Below are positions 10,248 through 25,200 of a stretch of 64,000 nt of DNA, piece by piece. Source of the DNA: Reticulitermes lucifugus (Eukaryota; Arthropoda; Insecta; Blattodea; Rhinotermitidae); contig JAKCWW010000354.1 of NCBI GenBank assembly GCA_026260175.1, forward strand, positions 6,737 through 70,736, in the 5' to 3' direction. Every line of letters begins with the position of its first letter. Position 1 is the first letter of the stretch. Made by a program: the position numbers and the translations under genes. The notes under the pieces were generated by a model, which worked only from the letters and a program-made list of their open reading frames with translations, did no database searches and was not told where the DNA came from.

Positions 10248-13200
10248 GTAAGTTATATAGAATTAAAACATTTCAGAGCGGCGCTTAGTGTGTATAGAGG
10301 AACATAATTTGTTACTCCATAAATTATGTAATGAGCTGGGATAGCTCATAAAATTCGATTTTAGGCAAAGGCAAATATTTTTCTGTTTTCCACAGCGTCC
10401 AGAAGGGCTCTGAAACCTACCGAGTCTCTTATCCAACTAGCCTCGCAGGCTGCTGCCCCAGAGGTAATGCGGCCGGATCTGACTAATCACCTCCCTCTAG
10501 TACTGAGGTTAAGCCACAATACGGCCATCTCAGCTCGCTTCTTTTAAGAACGCCTCAGAAACTTGTTTACGCCACCAGTCTAGAGGAGATTATTAATTTA
10601 TCAAATTTTATTTTTGTTTAGTGAAAGTAAACTTGTCCCTGTCCCTGCCATGATTCTATGTTGGGGAAGTAGATGTGTGCCTCCACTAACTCTAAACCTC
10701 CTCTTTAGTTGGAGGTGAATTGTCAGCTTGATGTCTCAGCCACTTAGCACCGGGGGAAGAGAGACCCCCAGTACCTTATGAATAGGAGGCTGGGTGGGAT
10801 CCGGAGCCAGTCTGGACGATTTGGAGAAGAGAAGATTTTCTACCCGCTGGAAATCGAACCACCATTCTTTTTTCATAGTAGCCATGAAATTTAATCCATA
10901 AATTTTATAAATCGAACTTCTTTTCCCTTTCTTAAAAACATCTCAACATAAAATCTTGTGTGTAACTCATAACACGTGGACCGTAGAATACCTAATGCTT
11001 AGAATTTTATTTAAAATATTTTGCGATAGGAAATATTTCGCAAAGTACAAGCAAAAATAATTCCTTAGTTTATAGTAGGAAGTGTGAATACTTTCGCAAG
11101 AAGTGCATGTGAACTGCGTGGTGACCGTCTTATTCTCTTTCGCATTCGAACAGTTTTTAAAAACTTTAACATTACTTCACACTGTGCAGCTCTTTTCAAG
11201 TGATAATTAACATAAATGGGCTTCAATCCACATTTTTTATGCAAAGACCCTTGACATAGGCATTTAGACCCTCGCAAGATAATTCGTTGTATCACATACC
11301 AATGTTTATGTCTGTCCAACACCAGTGTTTATATGAGCCTCTCTAATATGCACTTAAATAAATAAATAGAAAGGATGTAAATTAAAACGAGTTACAATAC
11401 TGTGTTTTTCAAAATGTATTATAACCATTCCTACCTGGATATCTAGCGCAGATTGTCACATCCTACCTAGGGTACCTTTGAATACAAACTCCCAATTTTC
11501 ATGCTAAAAACCACTTAAATTACTTGTTCTAGTCACCATTAAAATTGTTGTTCTGTCATTTGTAATCTTAAACTTTCAAGGCCACTGAATCCAATAAAAC
11601 CTTTGGATCATTCTTAGCAGGGAGGTTTGATGTGTCTTCGAACTTCTCTTGCCGTTTATGTATCTACATTTTTTCTTGATGTCATACGTTTGCCGATATT
11701 TTATTTTATATTCCGTATGATGCCTTTGTTGCTGGTAATCGTGATTTTACTTGTTCGTATTACAGCCTACTGCGTTCTGTGGTTCTTCTTTACTGCTGCT
11801 TTAGCTGTTCTTATAAGTTGTGGTTTTATTTTAGGGTGTTCATACGTTTATACTTCGTAGTGTGGGGTAATGGAAATCTTCTAATTTTGTGTACGATATG
11901 TCGTACATTATTCGCTAACTAACTTACTTGAATTATTTTTACAAAAAGTGAAAGAAGAGTTGGTACCATAATGAGAAAACAAATTTTAAAATACCAGGCT
12001 TAAATTGATATGAGGGATAATGAGATATGAAAAAAACGCAAGTGACTCTTTTGTAAAATATAAATAATGTAGTTGGTAGTATAGAGTATTTGGATGCATA
12101 TTTATCGAGGAAAACAAATAGCTAGTTTTTATAACTTATCAAATCATTTAATTTTTTCAGCCTAGAGGACTAATTCTGAATTATTCACAAATCATATTTC
12201 GTTCAGCGCTACATGAAACCAGTAATTTATTTAGTGGCCAGTGAACAATTGAACCCATACTGTTAGGAATCAAACATACTGCGTTATGAGAACCACAATG
12301 AAATTAATTTACTCTACTCTCTGTTAATTTTAGATGTGCTGAAGCAGTGCAGTTGTTAGAAAGCATTCTTTATTTTGCTGATTAAGGTTTATTTAATAAC
12401 GCTGTTAGTACATTTGACGATACAGCGTCGGAACGCCAGGAATTAACTGGGAAGGAAGTGCGAAAGCAGGTCGTGTCTGAGGCGCTATGCCGACATTTGC
12501 CTGAAGAAAAAGAGAAAATCCACAGAAATCTTTAGTAGAATACTCGGTATCCTCTCGCTGAGATTCCAACCATTTATCCTGCCGAATGCAAGACACAAGC
12601 ATTTCTCCTTCAGCTAACATTGAACGCTTAAACCTGAATATAAAGGCATTATGTTCCTTCGAAACGTCGGCAAATATTTACCAGTCGACATGGTGTAATA
12701 TCCCAGGAGATGTGAATCTTGAGATGTTTGCTGTTGATTAGTTAGGTTACCAGTAGCCTACATGGACATCAAGATCAGTAAAGCACACACAATCACAGAC
12801 GAGTCACGTAATTATATCATCTTTACACCTGCAACTTTCCACTGTCCTTGTCTTCACAGCTGCCACAATTACACTTGTCTATCCCAGCAGTTGCAGAGCA
12901 TTTTGAGTCTAACCGGAGCTGTTACTGCCCGTTCGATAGCTATCACATTCAATGACGTAATTACGGCATCAAAGTGTTCTATTTCAGGGAGAAAGGTATT
13001 CATAGGATCGTACAATACATTTGTCAATGGCAATCGAGCATTTTAACACCGCTATATCAACTGTTACAGTGTCGAATAAACCACTGGATTCTGAGCAACG
13101 ATTTTCAAACTCTTTCTGAAATTGGTGATTATCTTCAACTGTACAGACTTTAAACGTTGTTATAACATGCACGCACGCACACAATGGTATTATCTCTCTT

Positions 13201-16200
13201 TACACGTGTATATATTTATTTATAACATCGGTTTTGAATAAGGTTTATGATTGCCTATGTGTATTTGCGTGTGATACAGCTAAATTGATAAATGGCAACA
13301 GTTAATAAACAGGACGAAACGACGAGAGAATCCTAGTTATTCTTCTGTCAGTACTGCTGTCTTCACCTTTTCCGAAATATCTACATAGCGTGCACATTCA
13401 TTGACGTCGTACTTTCGAGTTTCCATCAAGGGATATAACGTAATAGAATTGTGGATGGACGGGTTGTCTGTGACAATCACAACTCGGTATTGGATTTGTC
13501 GAAATTTATCTTTTTCAACGAACATTTCATTAGTGTACACAAATGTGTTATTAGTATAGCATTATATATATTTAGGATGTCATTAAGAGAAGAAAAAACG
13601 AATGAAATCTTGAGCAACGATTATGTATTATTCGCCATTTCACACATCTCTTTTTTCAGTCCTTCCAATTAGTTCTGTTGTGATGCTAATTACACCATAA
13701 ATTTCACAATGCACAACGTCAAAAATTATTTTTCATCGTATAAATATTCCTCATAATGAAACATGTTCCAAGTAAAATTTGTAGCTCTTAATCATACGCA
13801 GTCCTGATGCTTCTAGTGGTTTTGGTGCGGTGAGTCGTTTCGTGAGAAAGTAGTGCCCCGTATAAATTTTTAAAAGAAATTCGTGTGCTGTTACCGTCAT
13901 TTGTTCGTGTACTGGGAATTAATTTGTCCTTACAGGAATACTTTTCCACTATAGACACCTATGAACTGCTGAAATAATTTCCTTAGTCGGACAAACATAA
14001 AGGCTGGATCACCTGGCCTTCACCTAGCAACAGTAAGTTTGTTAAAACTGCTGAAAACTTTTGTTAAGTGACAAAGAAATTGCTGACCTGAGATATGTAT
14101 GTGTGTGGGATTTGGAAAGCGGTAGTTAGAGGGGGCATTTTCTTCAGAACCACTGAGAGAATTAGAAGCGTGGTAGAGCGAGAGTAAATTATAAGTTGTG
14201 ACATGATAAGGGCAGAGCTTCTCTTTCTGATAACTCAAGATAAGGATTTTTAGCTCCATTTAGTACCAATTTAGAGAGAAAATTTCATTTGCGTGTTTTT
14301 AATTTTTTATATTTTCTTCTTTTTTTAATTTTGTTCTAAAATTTATAGCCGTAAAAAAGAAGAAAATTCCAGGAAATGGGTGGTGATCAAGCTTTTCTCC
14401 CCCAAACAAATTGTTGTTCCATATTTTATGGTTACTTCTTAGTTGTTCTGCATAATTTATTTTATTTTATTTTACAGTTCAGACATCCATTTTTTGGTCA
14501 TGTTTATGAATAGTGGCTCTAGTCAATTTAAATCATAATATTCCAGAATAACTCTTGTAAGTTTTGTCTACTGGTGGCAGCGAAACCCTTTATCTTAGTG
14601 GCGATGGTGGAAATGTAACCACCCTCCTCCTTTACAGAAAATTGGTATAATATTTGATGGGGTAATTATCATACATTACATAGATAAAAATTCATTAACA
14701 TTTCGCACAAATCTCATAAAATAAGTAAATAATTTAAGCTCCCGTCTAACCCTCCGGCATGTTTTGTCCACAAAAAACTTAACATTTAGAATGGGTCTAT
14801 TCGTAAAGTTCCAGTCCACTATTTCGTCCAAATTTGTATGTGTTAGTAATCAGGCTACGTTTTTAAATAAGAGGCGGGTACAACAGAGATTCTGAAGTGG
14901 ATGATAGCAAGAATTAAATACACATAAATTATTGCATCATATTTAAGTTACCGGATAGAAAAAATCGCAAGGAAAATTAATTTCCTCCCTACCCCAAATG
15001 TTGGCACGGGTGCAGGAAAAACTAATTTCAAAATGTGAGATTTAGGTTACCAAAACCTTGACAGTGAAGATTACTGTCTTCTGCGATATGATGCTGCGTA
15101 GTCTATGAAATGGTACCAACGCTCTGAGAAACCTGCTGCCTCCGTCTTCAGGACAGTGCATCCCAGAAAACAGAAATATTCATAGATTTAAAGTGGTATT
15201 GAACAAACTTCATGTTTCGTTAACAATGTTCAGAGAACAAATTAATGCAATTTTTGACAAGCTCCCAGCATTAAAATTTGGATTGATCAATTGTTCAATT
15301 AAAATCAACTATGTATAGAAGATTTGGAATACCCACCTACAGTTATTGCGTCTACAACATGTTTCGGCCCATCTGGATCACTAGCAAGCAGTTTAATACA
15401 ACAAGTGTAAGTACCAAATTTCACATATATGATTATATATAGCGGTGTGTGCATTAACATAAATTAAAGATAATAGTACGGAATTCGTGGTTAAAGCTCA
15501 ATGTATATTACGTCCTTAATAAAATTTTGTTATAATAATTTCGATTGATATTTAAAAGCAAAATCTTGGGCCGTGAACATTGCCAAAATACAGAGGAATT
15601 TAAAAAATGTAACATTATTGTGTCTACAGGAATGAAGGAGCGTCAAGCCAGCTTATTAAAAGCATTTCAAAATGAAGATGACATGCTAAACAGACTCTAT
15701 TCGAAAGTTGTCAATTTGTCATTAGAGGGCGAAGAACACATGTCACAGAACTACTCATTGCGTATTTATTAGCCCCCTTTCCTCCTTAAGAAGGAGAAAA
15801 GTAGACGTTTGAGATCACAATGCTCTCGTGCGTCCCTCATTTAACCTTCTGAATGAGTCGATTCTTTTTCACGACACTTAGTAAGAACATTATGTCATTG
15901 GACTACGCCCCAAAAGCATGCAGTCTCACTTCTCGTATTAGTAATAACGATACGTGACCGAGCGAACTTGTGTAAGAGAGCGACAGTAGCGCCACTCGCT
16001 TCGTGAAATGATATATGATAATATATCTCCAAAAGATATTACGGTTTCGTGAAGGCAATATTGTTACAGAACGTTCCTTAGTTTTCGGCTTGATGGCGAT
16101 AAACAAGGAATCACTGGAACCAAAGTAAAATTTTTATGAAGGCAGATCAAAAACATAACAGATGTACGTATAAAGTAAAAGAAAGGTAAATTTCACTTTG

Positions 16201-19200
16201 TAACCTGCCATGAAGACAAAGAGGGGGATTAGAGGTATATATCTACTCTTTCTTTAACCTCGGCGCTAGATGGGGAAGGGTGGCTAACGCCACGCCCCGG
16301 CCGCCTTACCCCCGGGAATGAACCGGTCTCCATTGTACAGAAGGCTGGGTGGGTCTCAGCTCCGTTCTGTAAGGGTACGGAAAATCCCGCACCCACCGGG
16401 ATTCGATCCTCGGACCGTCCAGCCGGTAACGAGTCGCTATACCGACTACGCTATCCCGGCTCACATTATGTATAAAATATTATATGTAAATCAAGATCTA
16501 CAGACATGATGCTGCGAAAATTTGAGGTTATGCTCGACAAATTTAATACTCAGTATCTGCACGCAAGTAAAGAGTTTTTTTATATAAAAATTGAATAAAA
16601 CAATAACAGTAATAAATACGATTACATCTGAAGAACTAAAAATCTGCGCAACACAAAAGAAGGCTTTGTGATTTACACTGTGAACTCCTTGTTGATCTGA
16701 ATATAAGCGGAGTCTACAATAAAAGATGGCAAATTAATTTAATTTACTTTGTATAGGTACCATATAAACGCAAATTTATGTCAAGCTGAGTGAGAATGAA
16801 ATGGAATAAAGGAGTACAGCACGTGGAAAGAATCATACCGAATAGTAATCAGCAACACCTCTTCACCATAAGCTACATGCGTAGTTCTGCATTTGTTGTT
16901 AGAGCAGTTCTCCTAATACTCTTAACCGCCCAAACTGCTTGTACAAATAAAGCATCCGTTTGGACATAACAAAAAATTCCGGTAAAGACTTTAACATCAT
17001 GTTGATGTACGAGACACCGTTATTTAAATGAATACTAAGAGGAATCAGCATTCAATCTACAACACATCAGATCATAATTTGATCCATTATTGCTAGAGAA
17101 AGATATTATTTACAGTAGCAAGGTACCTAATTACTGGTGACGTAGGTCACACACACGCGCTTTCATTATCCGCAGTTACGTCACACCCGCTTTTATTTTC
17201 CGCGATTTTATTTCAGACTCCAACATTCAACCGTCACCAGTGCCATCTAGGCTTCCATCCACACTGAGCGAGTGGCATGTTAGTGGCATCGCGGCTGGCA
17301 TTAGAAATCCCAGCGGCATTGTTCCACTGCCACACTGGCTGCATTCAGTGTGTACAAGATCTGGTACGAGTCGGTGTTTACGAGTTACGAGACGTCAGAC
17401 GAGACGCTGCACACCTAGACGATGCTCCCAGGAGCTTTTCCCGGTGTGGACAGGAAGGCAGTCCAAGACAACGGCTGTTAGCTTTTTCGACTGTCAATCA
17501 TAGGAGAGCAACTGCGTGCCACTAGTTCAGTGTGGATGGACCTTAACATTGACAGTCCAGCTTCTCCGTAGCTAATCTTTAAATACGCCTTAAGCAAGGT
17601 CTAATCTCATGCATAGTCATTATTCATTACCTCTGAATTTATATATTATTTTCAGGTTTTTATTTTCCAATTGTATGTCTTTTTTAGTTCAGCATGAGTA
17701 TTTACTGATTTTTATTTTGATGTGTATGACAAATAAATGCATTAATGTCAAATTTAAAGACAAAAGGTCGACATCTTGGAAGTTTAGGACCGCAGCACTC
17801 TCTTTAAGGAGAGTCGCCTGTGCACGAGGAATCATAAGGACCCTTATTAGGTTCCTGCCAAATTTTCCGTAAGCTGTGTATTAGAATCTAACCTAAAAAT
17901 ATTCTCGCAAAAATAGCTTCTAAATTAGTATAATTATTCAGTTACAATTTGAGCTAACTTTCATAAGAGCTTAAATAGCGCAGTCAGTTTAGTGACCAGG
18001 CTGCAGGCTAGGCCACCGAGGTGTTGCGGTTTGATTACCAGAAGGGGCAAAAGATTTTTCTTTTCTTCGAGGCATCCAGTCGGCTCTGGAGCCCATACAG
18101 CCTCCAATCTGAACCGGGGTTATTTGCCGGGATAAAGAGATCGGGGCATGAAGCTAATAACTCACCTCCATCTAGTGCTGAGGCTAACAATACTCCATTA
18201 GCCTTCATGGCCTGTACACGGACACTCCATCTTTATTTTACCTCTCTATATACTACAGGTGAAAGCAATTAATGGAGCTCAGACTGATGTAAGAATTAAG
18301 ACCCAGACTTTTATTTAGCAGGCACCCTTTTCAAATTAATGTCTTTTACCAGGTATCCTGCTTGGTTTGGCATTGTCCCCTTTCCTCAGGACACTTTCCA
18401 GTTTCCCATTCACGATTACCTTCCCCGCTAATCCGACAGTACGTAGACTCTGCTGTAAAAACAGTCTCAAAAAATAACGTAAGGACCAATCAGCCAAGTG
18501 GGCAAACCATTTAAATTCCCACCACGATATTTTTTCTATGGGAATTGTTTTTCCACTATCTTGCGTTTATAACGTTTACCCTAAAGCGAATTCACCGAAT
18601 TACTCGTTCCAGGTTCCGACGATGGGTCCGGCGTTGAGTCGCGGCTCCTCAGTCTTGTCAGACGGCTACTCCATGCTCCACGCAGCCTACCTTCATCCTG
18701 CAGCGCACCCGTACCTGCACAAGGCGGAACCTTTCTTTTTAACACCTGGTATGTAGCTTACAGTCTGATTATTTACCTTCGCCTGTCAGTTGAAGTTGAT
18801 AGCAGATTCTTGAGAAGAGACCGCGATGCTTAAGTCACATGATGTACATTTGGATATAACCTGTTTGAAATTGGTACAGAATTGGATAATTGACTGCCCA
18901 TTGGAAGAGGGCGTCATTAGCACTGGACTTGCAAGATTTGGGGTTATTACAGCAGGTTACTGAAGATTCACGTCTTCTACGATATTATGCCGTGTCGACT
19001 TGACCCTGAAGATGAAGGCACTACGATTCATCGAGACGTCGGTAACTATTTACCAGTCGACACGGCATAAATTCCCAGAATACTTGAATCTGCATTGCAC
19101 TTGTTTGTTTCTTAAGAATGTATTTGCTGGTCATTTCTAATGGCACAACGTTCTGTGATGTGGTGATGTGGGTACTCTCCAGAACTGTTCCTTTCCTGAT

Positions 19201-22200
19201 GCTTGTCTGTGCAGGTTTAGGTTTCGGTAGTCTGTTCGCGGGCGGTTCGGGCGATCTAGGCGCCAAGCATTGTCGGCGGCGGAAAGCAAGGACCGTGTTT
19301 TCGGACCACCAGCTGACAGGCTTGGAGAAGCGATTCGAAGCCCAGAGGTACCTTTCCACACCAGAACGGGTCGAGTTGGCAAACGCACTTAACCTCTCCG
19401 AGACGCAGGTGAGATTGCTGTCTTAGGGCCCAGCTAAGACTGATAGGCCTAAGGGATTTCGGGAATCACGCTGCAGTACTTAGTAAATTATGATACGATA
19501 TTTTTTAACTGCGATTGTGTTGTCACCCGGTGGCAGTGGTCCGTACACTTGTACACAAATAAAAAGAAAGAAAACAACTATATACATAAGGAGACAGATA
19601 CACAAAACAATACAAAAACACAGAGCACACAAAATAGAAGGCAAGACATATAAACAAGAAAACAAACATAAGACGAACAATAATAAACAAGCATAAAACA
19701 TAAACATAAAACAGTCATTAAGGTATGACAAAGAGCTAAAAGATCATAAAGATAATAATTAAAAAATAAAAATAAAAATGAATAAAATATATATCGCAAT
19801 GAGTCCTTATACTATACAGTAACTCACATACGATCTATATAATTATAAATCAGTGACAATTACACACATTCTACTAAAGATCTTTACTTCACTTCACATT
19901 GCTTCACTTCACTTCACCTCACTGACCCCCCCTTTTAAGACGCTTCATCACCACTTTTCAATTCCCTGCACCTCATTCACGTGAGGCTCGGGAAAAAATT
20001 GTGTAAGACTAAACCGTGTTAATATGAAGCTCAGGGGAGGTTCTTGAAATACCCGAGAGTGAATGTTCGGTGAAAATGACATGATACCTAAACAACGTCA
20101 TAAGAGTCTGGGGAAATTGCTGACAGGAAAGTGATACTATGTGGGGTCAAGCACATATAATGTAAAGCTTGCTTGAGATATTGTGGACAGGCAACATTAT
20201 CGTGAGGTACAAAACAGAATGCCACAGAGACTGGGGCAAGGTTGATTCTAAGGTCAGAGTAACTTGATAAAAACTCAGATGAGGATAATTTCCTGTTGAG
20301 GTGATACTGATATGAGGTTCAGGCGATTCTGGGGAAAACGGGTGTGAGATTAAGGCGGCAAGCTTGCGAAACTCCAGTAAGCCTCAATAGGTTCAGAGGT
20401 ATACGTTCGACGAAAGCACAACTTAATCACAAGGATAGGGCCTACCGTTTAATTAGATTACAGTTTGACACTGTCCTTCCGAAACAACAAGAATGGTATA
20501 AACGGAACCTTAATGTGACAAAATGCAATTAGGAGAGACTATGTGGTGAAGGAGTGGACATATATGTCTGCATGTCGCTTGATGCATAAACCTATATAAT
20601 GAAATCCATGATTGGTATATGACGCCGTGGTACATGTCAACATTTGCAGCGAAGAGGTGTTCTAACGGCCAAGGAAAACTGTGCGTTTATGAAACCTTAT
20701 TCACAAAATCCTGATAGTACACCTATACTGAGCCAGTTGAATCCAATTCGGTATGCAAGTCGTAAGTATACCTAGATCTTCCCAGTGTTGTTTCCTCTTG
20801 AATTTTCTTACCAAAATTATTTATGAATTTCTTATTTTCCTCATGTATGTTACATATTTTGCTAAACATGTCATTAATTTAAATAATGTTGGGCAAGAAA
20901 TACGAATCATACAGCTTCTCACTACTTACTATTCCGCAAACCTCGTCCCGCTATGGAAAAATCATTAGCATTTTGTCTCACACACACTCGTCATATAAGA
21001 AATCACCAGTCGTTCACACAAAAATACTTGTTTTCACTCGCATATAAAAACGGATAAAACGTTCGGTTATACGGATTGCGTAAAACTGTAGGTTTGTAGG
21101 TAGGAGGCGTGAAGGTAGAATATGTTAAATGAATGGTAGTTTGAATCTATCGATTGAAATCTGCACGATGTTTCTGACCATTTTGATTCGTCGCTGGAAG
21201 TTGAATGTATATGAACATGACAAGCTTTCACATTATTTATTGTGACATTAATCGTAAAAAACAGGATACTTTTCTCGCCATTCTATTCACGCAAAATGAA
21301 CATATATGTCCCAAAGCAGTTTTTCTGTATTTATTTCCTCCCTAAATTTTTTACGAAACTGTCAAATAGTCATTGTGTCCACAGAGTCGCATTTATGTTT
21401 AGATAGAAAATCTGACCTAGGCCTCTAAATCATCAGTACACTGCAGGCCAAAAGACATTTGAATTTGCGACCAAGCTGACAAGGAAATGGTTTTAACTTT
21501 TATTCTATTGAATCCAGGCTTGGTACACCAACTACCGCGACAGAGTACTTTTGTGGACTCCCTGCATTCGAGCAGGCAAATTCCTTGAAACATGTCACGA
21601 CCGACTTCTTTATGTTAGTTAACCTTTCTACCATTCCTAGCTTTATACTCTGAGCTGATCATATCGTCAAAAATAATTAATCCATAAACAGACAACTGCA
21701 TTTAAATATGTGCAGGTTAAAAACCAAACAGAATACTGAGGCACTCTTCCTTAGTACTTTATTTTACGTCACTGTCAGTAGTGGCCTATGTATCTCAGAC
21801 TACATTAGAATAAGACGACTGGTGTTTGAAATAAATAATATAAGATCAAATGAGGTGGCCGTGGACTACGTATGTAAGGTATTATACTACGTAACATTCT
21901 TTTGAGAGAATGATAAATCTACGAAAAGAACTCAGTCAAGTAAGCATGCCGTGAACTTACACGGGCACCTCTCGAATTGTGTCCATAAATTTACCGTTAC
22001 ACCATCCTGCTTGTACATGCACCACAGTCCCAGGATCGCAATGGAGGATGTAAGAAACTGGTATTCCTCTGGAATAAGTGGACGACATAATAATTTTTGG
22101 CGATGTGAGGAATTTAGTTAGACGACAATGGTTTGGTAAAGAATGGCAAGCGCAATAAAATCTTTTCGGGTTGACAGCCGCGTCGTTTGTTTCAAGTCTC

Positions 22201-25200
22201 CGGAACGCTGGTTTTTTGAAGCAACTAACCCGGCTGTCAGCCCGATATTTCATTAAATTTAGTCGCCACGAAAGCTGCATGACAAACAGACAAATTGTTT
22301 ATTTTGAAACGTCAAATCGTCCACAGAATTGAAGTCATACAAGCCGAAGTGATTATTAACGTACAGCTTTCTGTCTCCAGGTGAAAACGTGGTTCCAGAA
22401 CCGCCGCATGAAGCACAAAAAGCAGCTGAGGAAGCTCAGCGAAGACGCAAAGCATAACAATGCAGAGAGGGCCAGTACGGGTGAGTAAAGTCACGTGCTG
22501 CGCTAATACGCAGTTCGTACGTGCTGAATGTGCCGCCTGGTGTTCAGAAAAGGTGCAGGAAGGTGTGTTATTGGTGCGAATTTATGGTCTAAGAAAGGAA
22601 TGGGCCCATCTACTAGCTGCCCTCTTAAAGCACCACACACAAATTTGTAACATCATTTAATGACACTCCGTGCATTAACATGGGATTTGACGCTGACCAA
22701 TTCCTGCTATTTTGAGAGTTCGCGCTCCCATAGAGATTTGACTAAGCTTCATCTTTAAACAGAAAAAAATGTGAGGTCTATTTTGCCAGCATACACCCCA
22801 TAAAGGTACCAGTCAACCAACCTTAGTGGTTATTCACGATTTGCATCATAGAATTTGTGAGCCACATTTGTCCTATACAGATGTGCATTAGCAGTTTTGT
22901 GCTGTTTCGTGACGATGACGCAGACATACGAGTATACGTTTGTAGTGTAAGTCACACCAGAATTTTTCTTCGAAATGTCTCCAATCTAGAAACAATTTCG
23001 TCCAGTTTCTTCTGAGTTAGAATGTTTCGTCCGCGCGTTACGTTACTGTCTAAAATAGAACACACTATTCAAAGTCTTTTGACATGTTTGCAAATTAACT
23101 CACAAAGACCTCGCGACCTCTCTGATAAGAGGTACCGTGGGAAAGATTCGGCGCGTGTGCTTGGGTGTGCACCGGCCGCGTGCAGACTTGAGCATTCTGC
23201 CACAACGTAACAGCGTAACGTTACAGGGAATCGCAGGTCTGGACGGTGTTACTCTTCGGGTCGCTGTGCGGGCTGATCCACCTTGCTGTCGGTTTTCCAG
23301 CGCACATCAAAGAATGTTACGTTACGCCGCTAGAGCAAGTTCGGACGTGTCTGTGCTCGCTGCCATCTTCGCGTCGAGCTGTTACTGGCACTTATCCACA
23401 GTTCTGTTTCACAGTCATTGTGCGGAGCTACAATGGAGTGGACGCAAGAAAATACTTTGGGCTTTATTGAGTTATACGACAAAATGTCTGTTCTGTGGAA
23501 TCCGAACCATCCCAAATATTATAACAAATTACACAAGCATCTTCCCACCAGGAGCAGCGAACAACTGGTGGATCACAGCGCGCAGCCCGTTCGCCGGAAT
23601 GCGCGCCGTATTGTCCGAACCTACATCTCGGGTCGAGCAGAAAGCCGCGCTGTTACGTTGCGGCAGAATGCTCAAGTCTGGACGCGGCCTCAGCTACTAA
23701 CGACCCAACAGGAAGTTACTGTCGTTTGGGAATATTTAAAACAATGGAACTGCACACATTATTACAATGTAATGCAGCCAGCCGGTAATCACTAATTCCT
23801 TTATTTCGTAGCAGTGAGTCTCGAAAATTAGCTAATATCGGTGCTTGCTGTAGGGTAGCAATGTCCAGCAATGTTCACGTTCTTGGTGTAGGTATAGGCG
23901 TTTCGGCATTTTTGCGCCATCTTCAGTGCCCTTGTTTCGTATAGGCCTAGTATTGCTCTTGACACTGCATTAATTTTATTCACTCGTTGTCCAATGTTCG
24001 CCATGCTTGTCTTTGCTATCCTAGTGTGCAAATCTGCCTTTAATTGAACTAACTTAAACAATTTTTACTTTCATCTCTCCCTCCACCACATATAGGCCAT
24101 ATTTACATTATATATTGAAGGCTGATATTTTCTAGGATGTAACGTTTCGGAAGAACCTGCTGTTTCTATCTTTATGGTGGTTCTTCAATACTGAACACGA
24201 AAGTAGCAAGTTTCTCATATACGGTGGTACCTATCTACCTAACTACGTGGCGTCACATGCCAGAAGCCAGTAACCTTTATAGTTGCCGCCGTGAGAAATT
24301 AAATCCCCAGTCTTACGTACTGTTTACATTCCACCAGGTCCGATACATGTAAGGGAAGAACACAGACTGAGTACTTTCGAAAACAGGGTGCTGAGGAATG
24401 TATTTGTGCCTAAGAGACAGGAAGTAACAAGATATAGAAAATAATCCATAATGATGAGCTTCAAGACTCGTATTCCTCACGAATATAATTAGAATATCCA
24501 TATCAAGGACGTTTAGATAGGCGAGGCATGTGGCACGCATGGCGAGGAAAGTTCCATACAGGGTTCAGTTGGGTAATGTGAAGGAAGGAGACAATTTAGA
24601 AGACTTAGGCATGGATGGGAGGATAATATTAACATTTATCTTATGGACAAAATATTGGTGGTTGTGGATTAGGTTCATCTCGCCCAGGATAGGGGAAGTT
24701 ATATGTGTTTGTAAACACGGTAATGAACCTTAGAGTTCCATAATATTCGTGGAATTTGCTGACTAGCTATGGAACTCTTAGCTTCTCAAAAACTCTGCCC
24801 CATGGGGTTAGTTATTTAGTCAGCAGGTTAGTTAGCTAGTTAGAGATTTATACTCCGAAAACCTAAAATTGAAGTGTTCAAGATTTTAAATAATATTTAC
24901 ATGGAACACTTTTTGTCAGAAATTTTTGTTGGTTGTGTTTCATTCTTGTTAATTTCTAATTTACTCAAGACACTCCGCTGTACGGTTTTGCTGTTGTTCC
25001 AATTAAAATTCGGCAAGTTTGTTCTGTATTTCGTTTAAAATTCACACAAATATTGCTTTCCCATCATACTGTATTTCAGTTATATTTTTGTCCCAATTAA
25101 CATAGCTTTATATGTCCATTCCCTTTAATTTATATTGATCCACTTTTTAGGAGCTTAAATACATTTGAAGTAAATTAAATAGATTCGTTACGCATTCATG

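Larger units (their letters stand above)
10248..18612 (+). other. bsh: bsh intron 1
   Basis: An 8,365-bp GT-AG intron (GTAAGT...CCAG). It holds SINE copies at 10.3-10.9, 16.2 and 18.0 kb, a MITE at 17.25 kb and decayed hammerhead-like motifs at 12.63, 15.12 and 15.35 kb. I recognise nothing in the stretches 10873-12600, 12730-15050, 15400-16160 and 16470-17250. Confidence 0.85.

Noticed and set aside
10085-10288. 67-residue frame overlapping bsh exon 1 starting MKCHRTFSVN
   Set aside because: It is a shadow frame. The neighbouring frame gives the conserved TSFLIEDIL block and ends at a GTAAGT donor.
11627-11860. Hydrophobic 77-residue frame resembling a small membrane protein
   Set aside because: T-rich DNA yields Leu/Phe/Ile by composition; no family match, no splice context, inside bsh intron 1.
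16390-16465. tRNA-like sequence with A and B boxes
   Set aside because: It is the head of a SINE-A copy; no full cloverleaf acceptor stem and the SINE body follows.
19118-19214. In-frame extension of bsh exon 3 upstream to an ATG at 19118
   Set aside because: The sequence before 19215 is intron: a TCTGTGCAG acceptor fits, and similarity to BSX stops at the junction.
23137-23700. A 187-residue open frame, among the longest in the window
   Set aside because: It runs across the TIR element at 23174-23689 in a different frame from the MADF fragment and has no family resemblance; it is a by-product of GC-rich repeat DNA.
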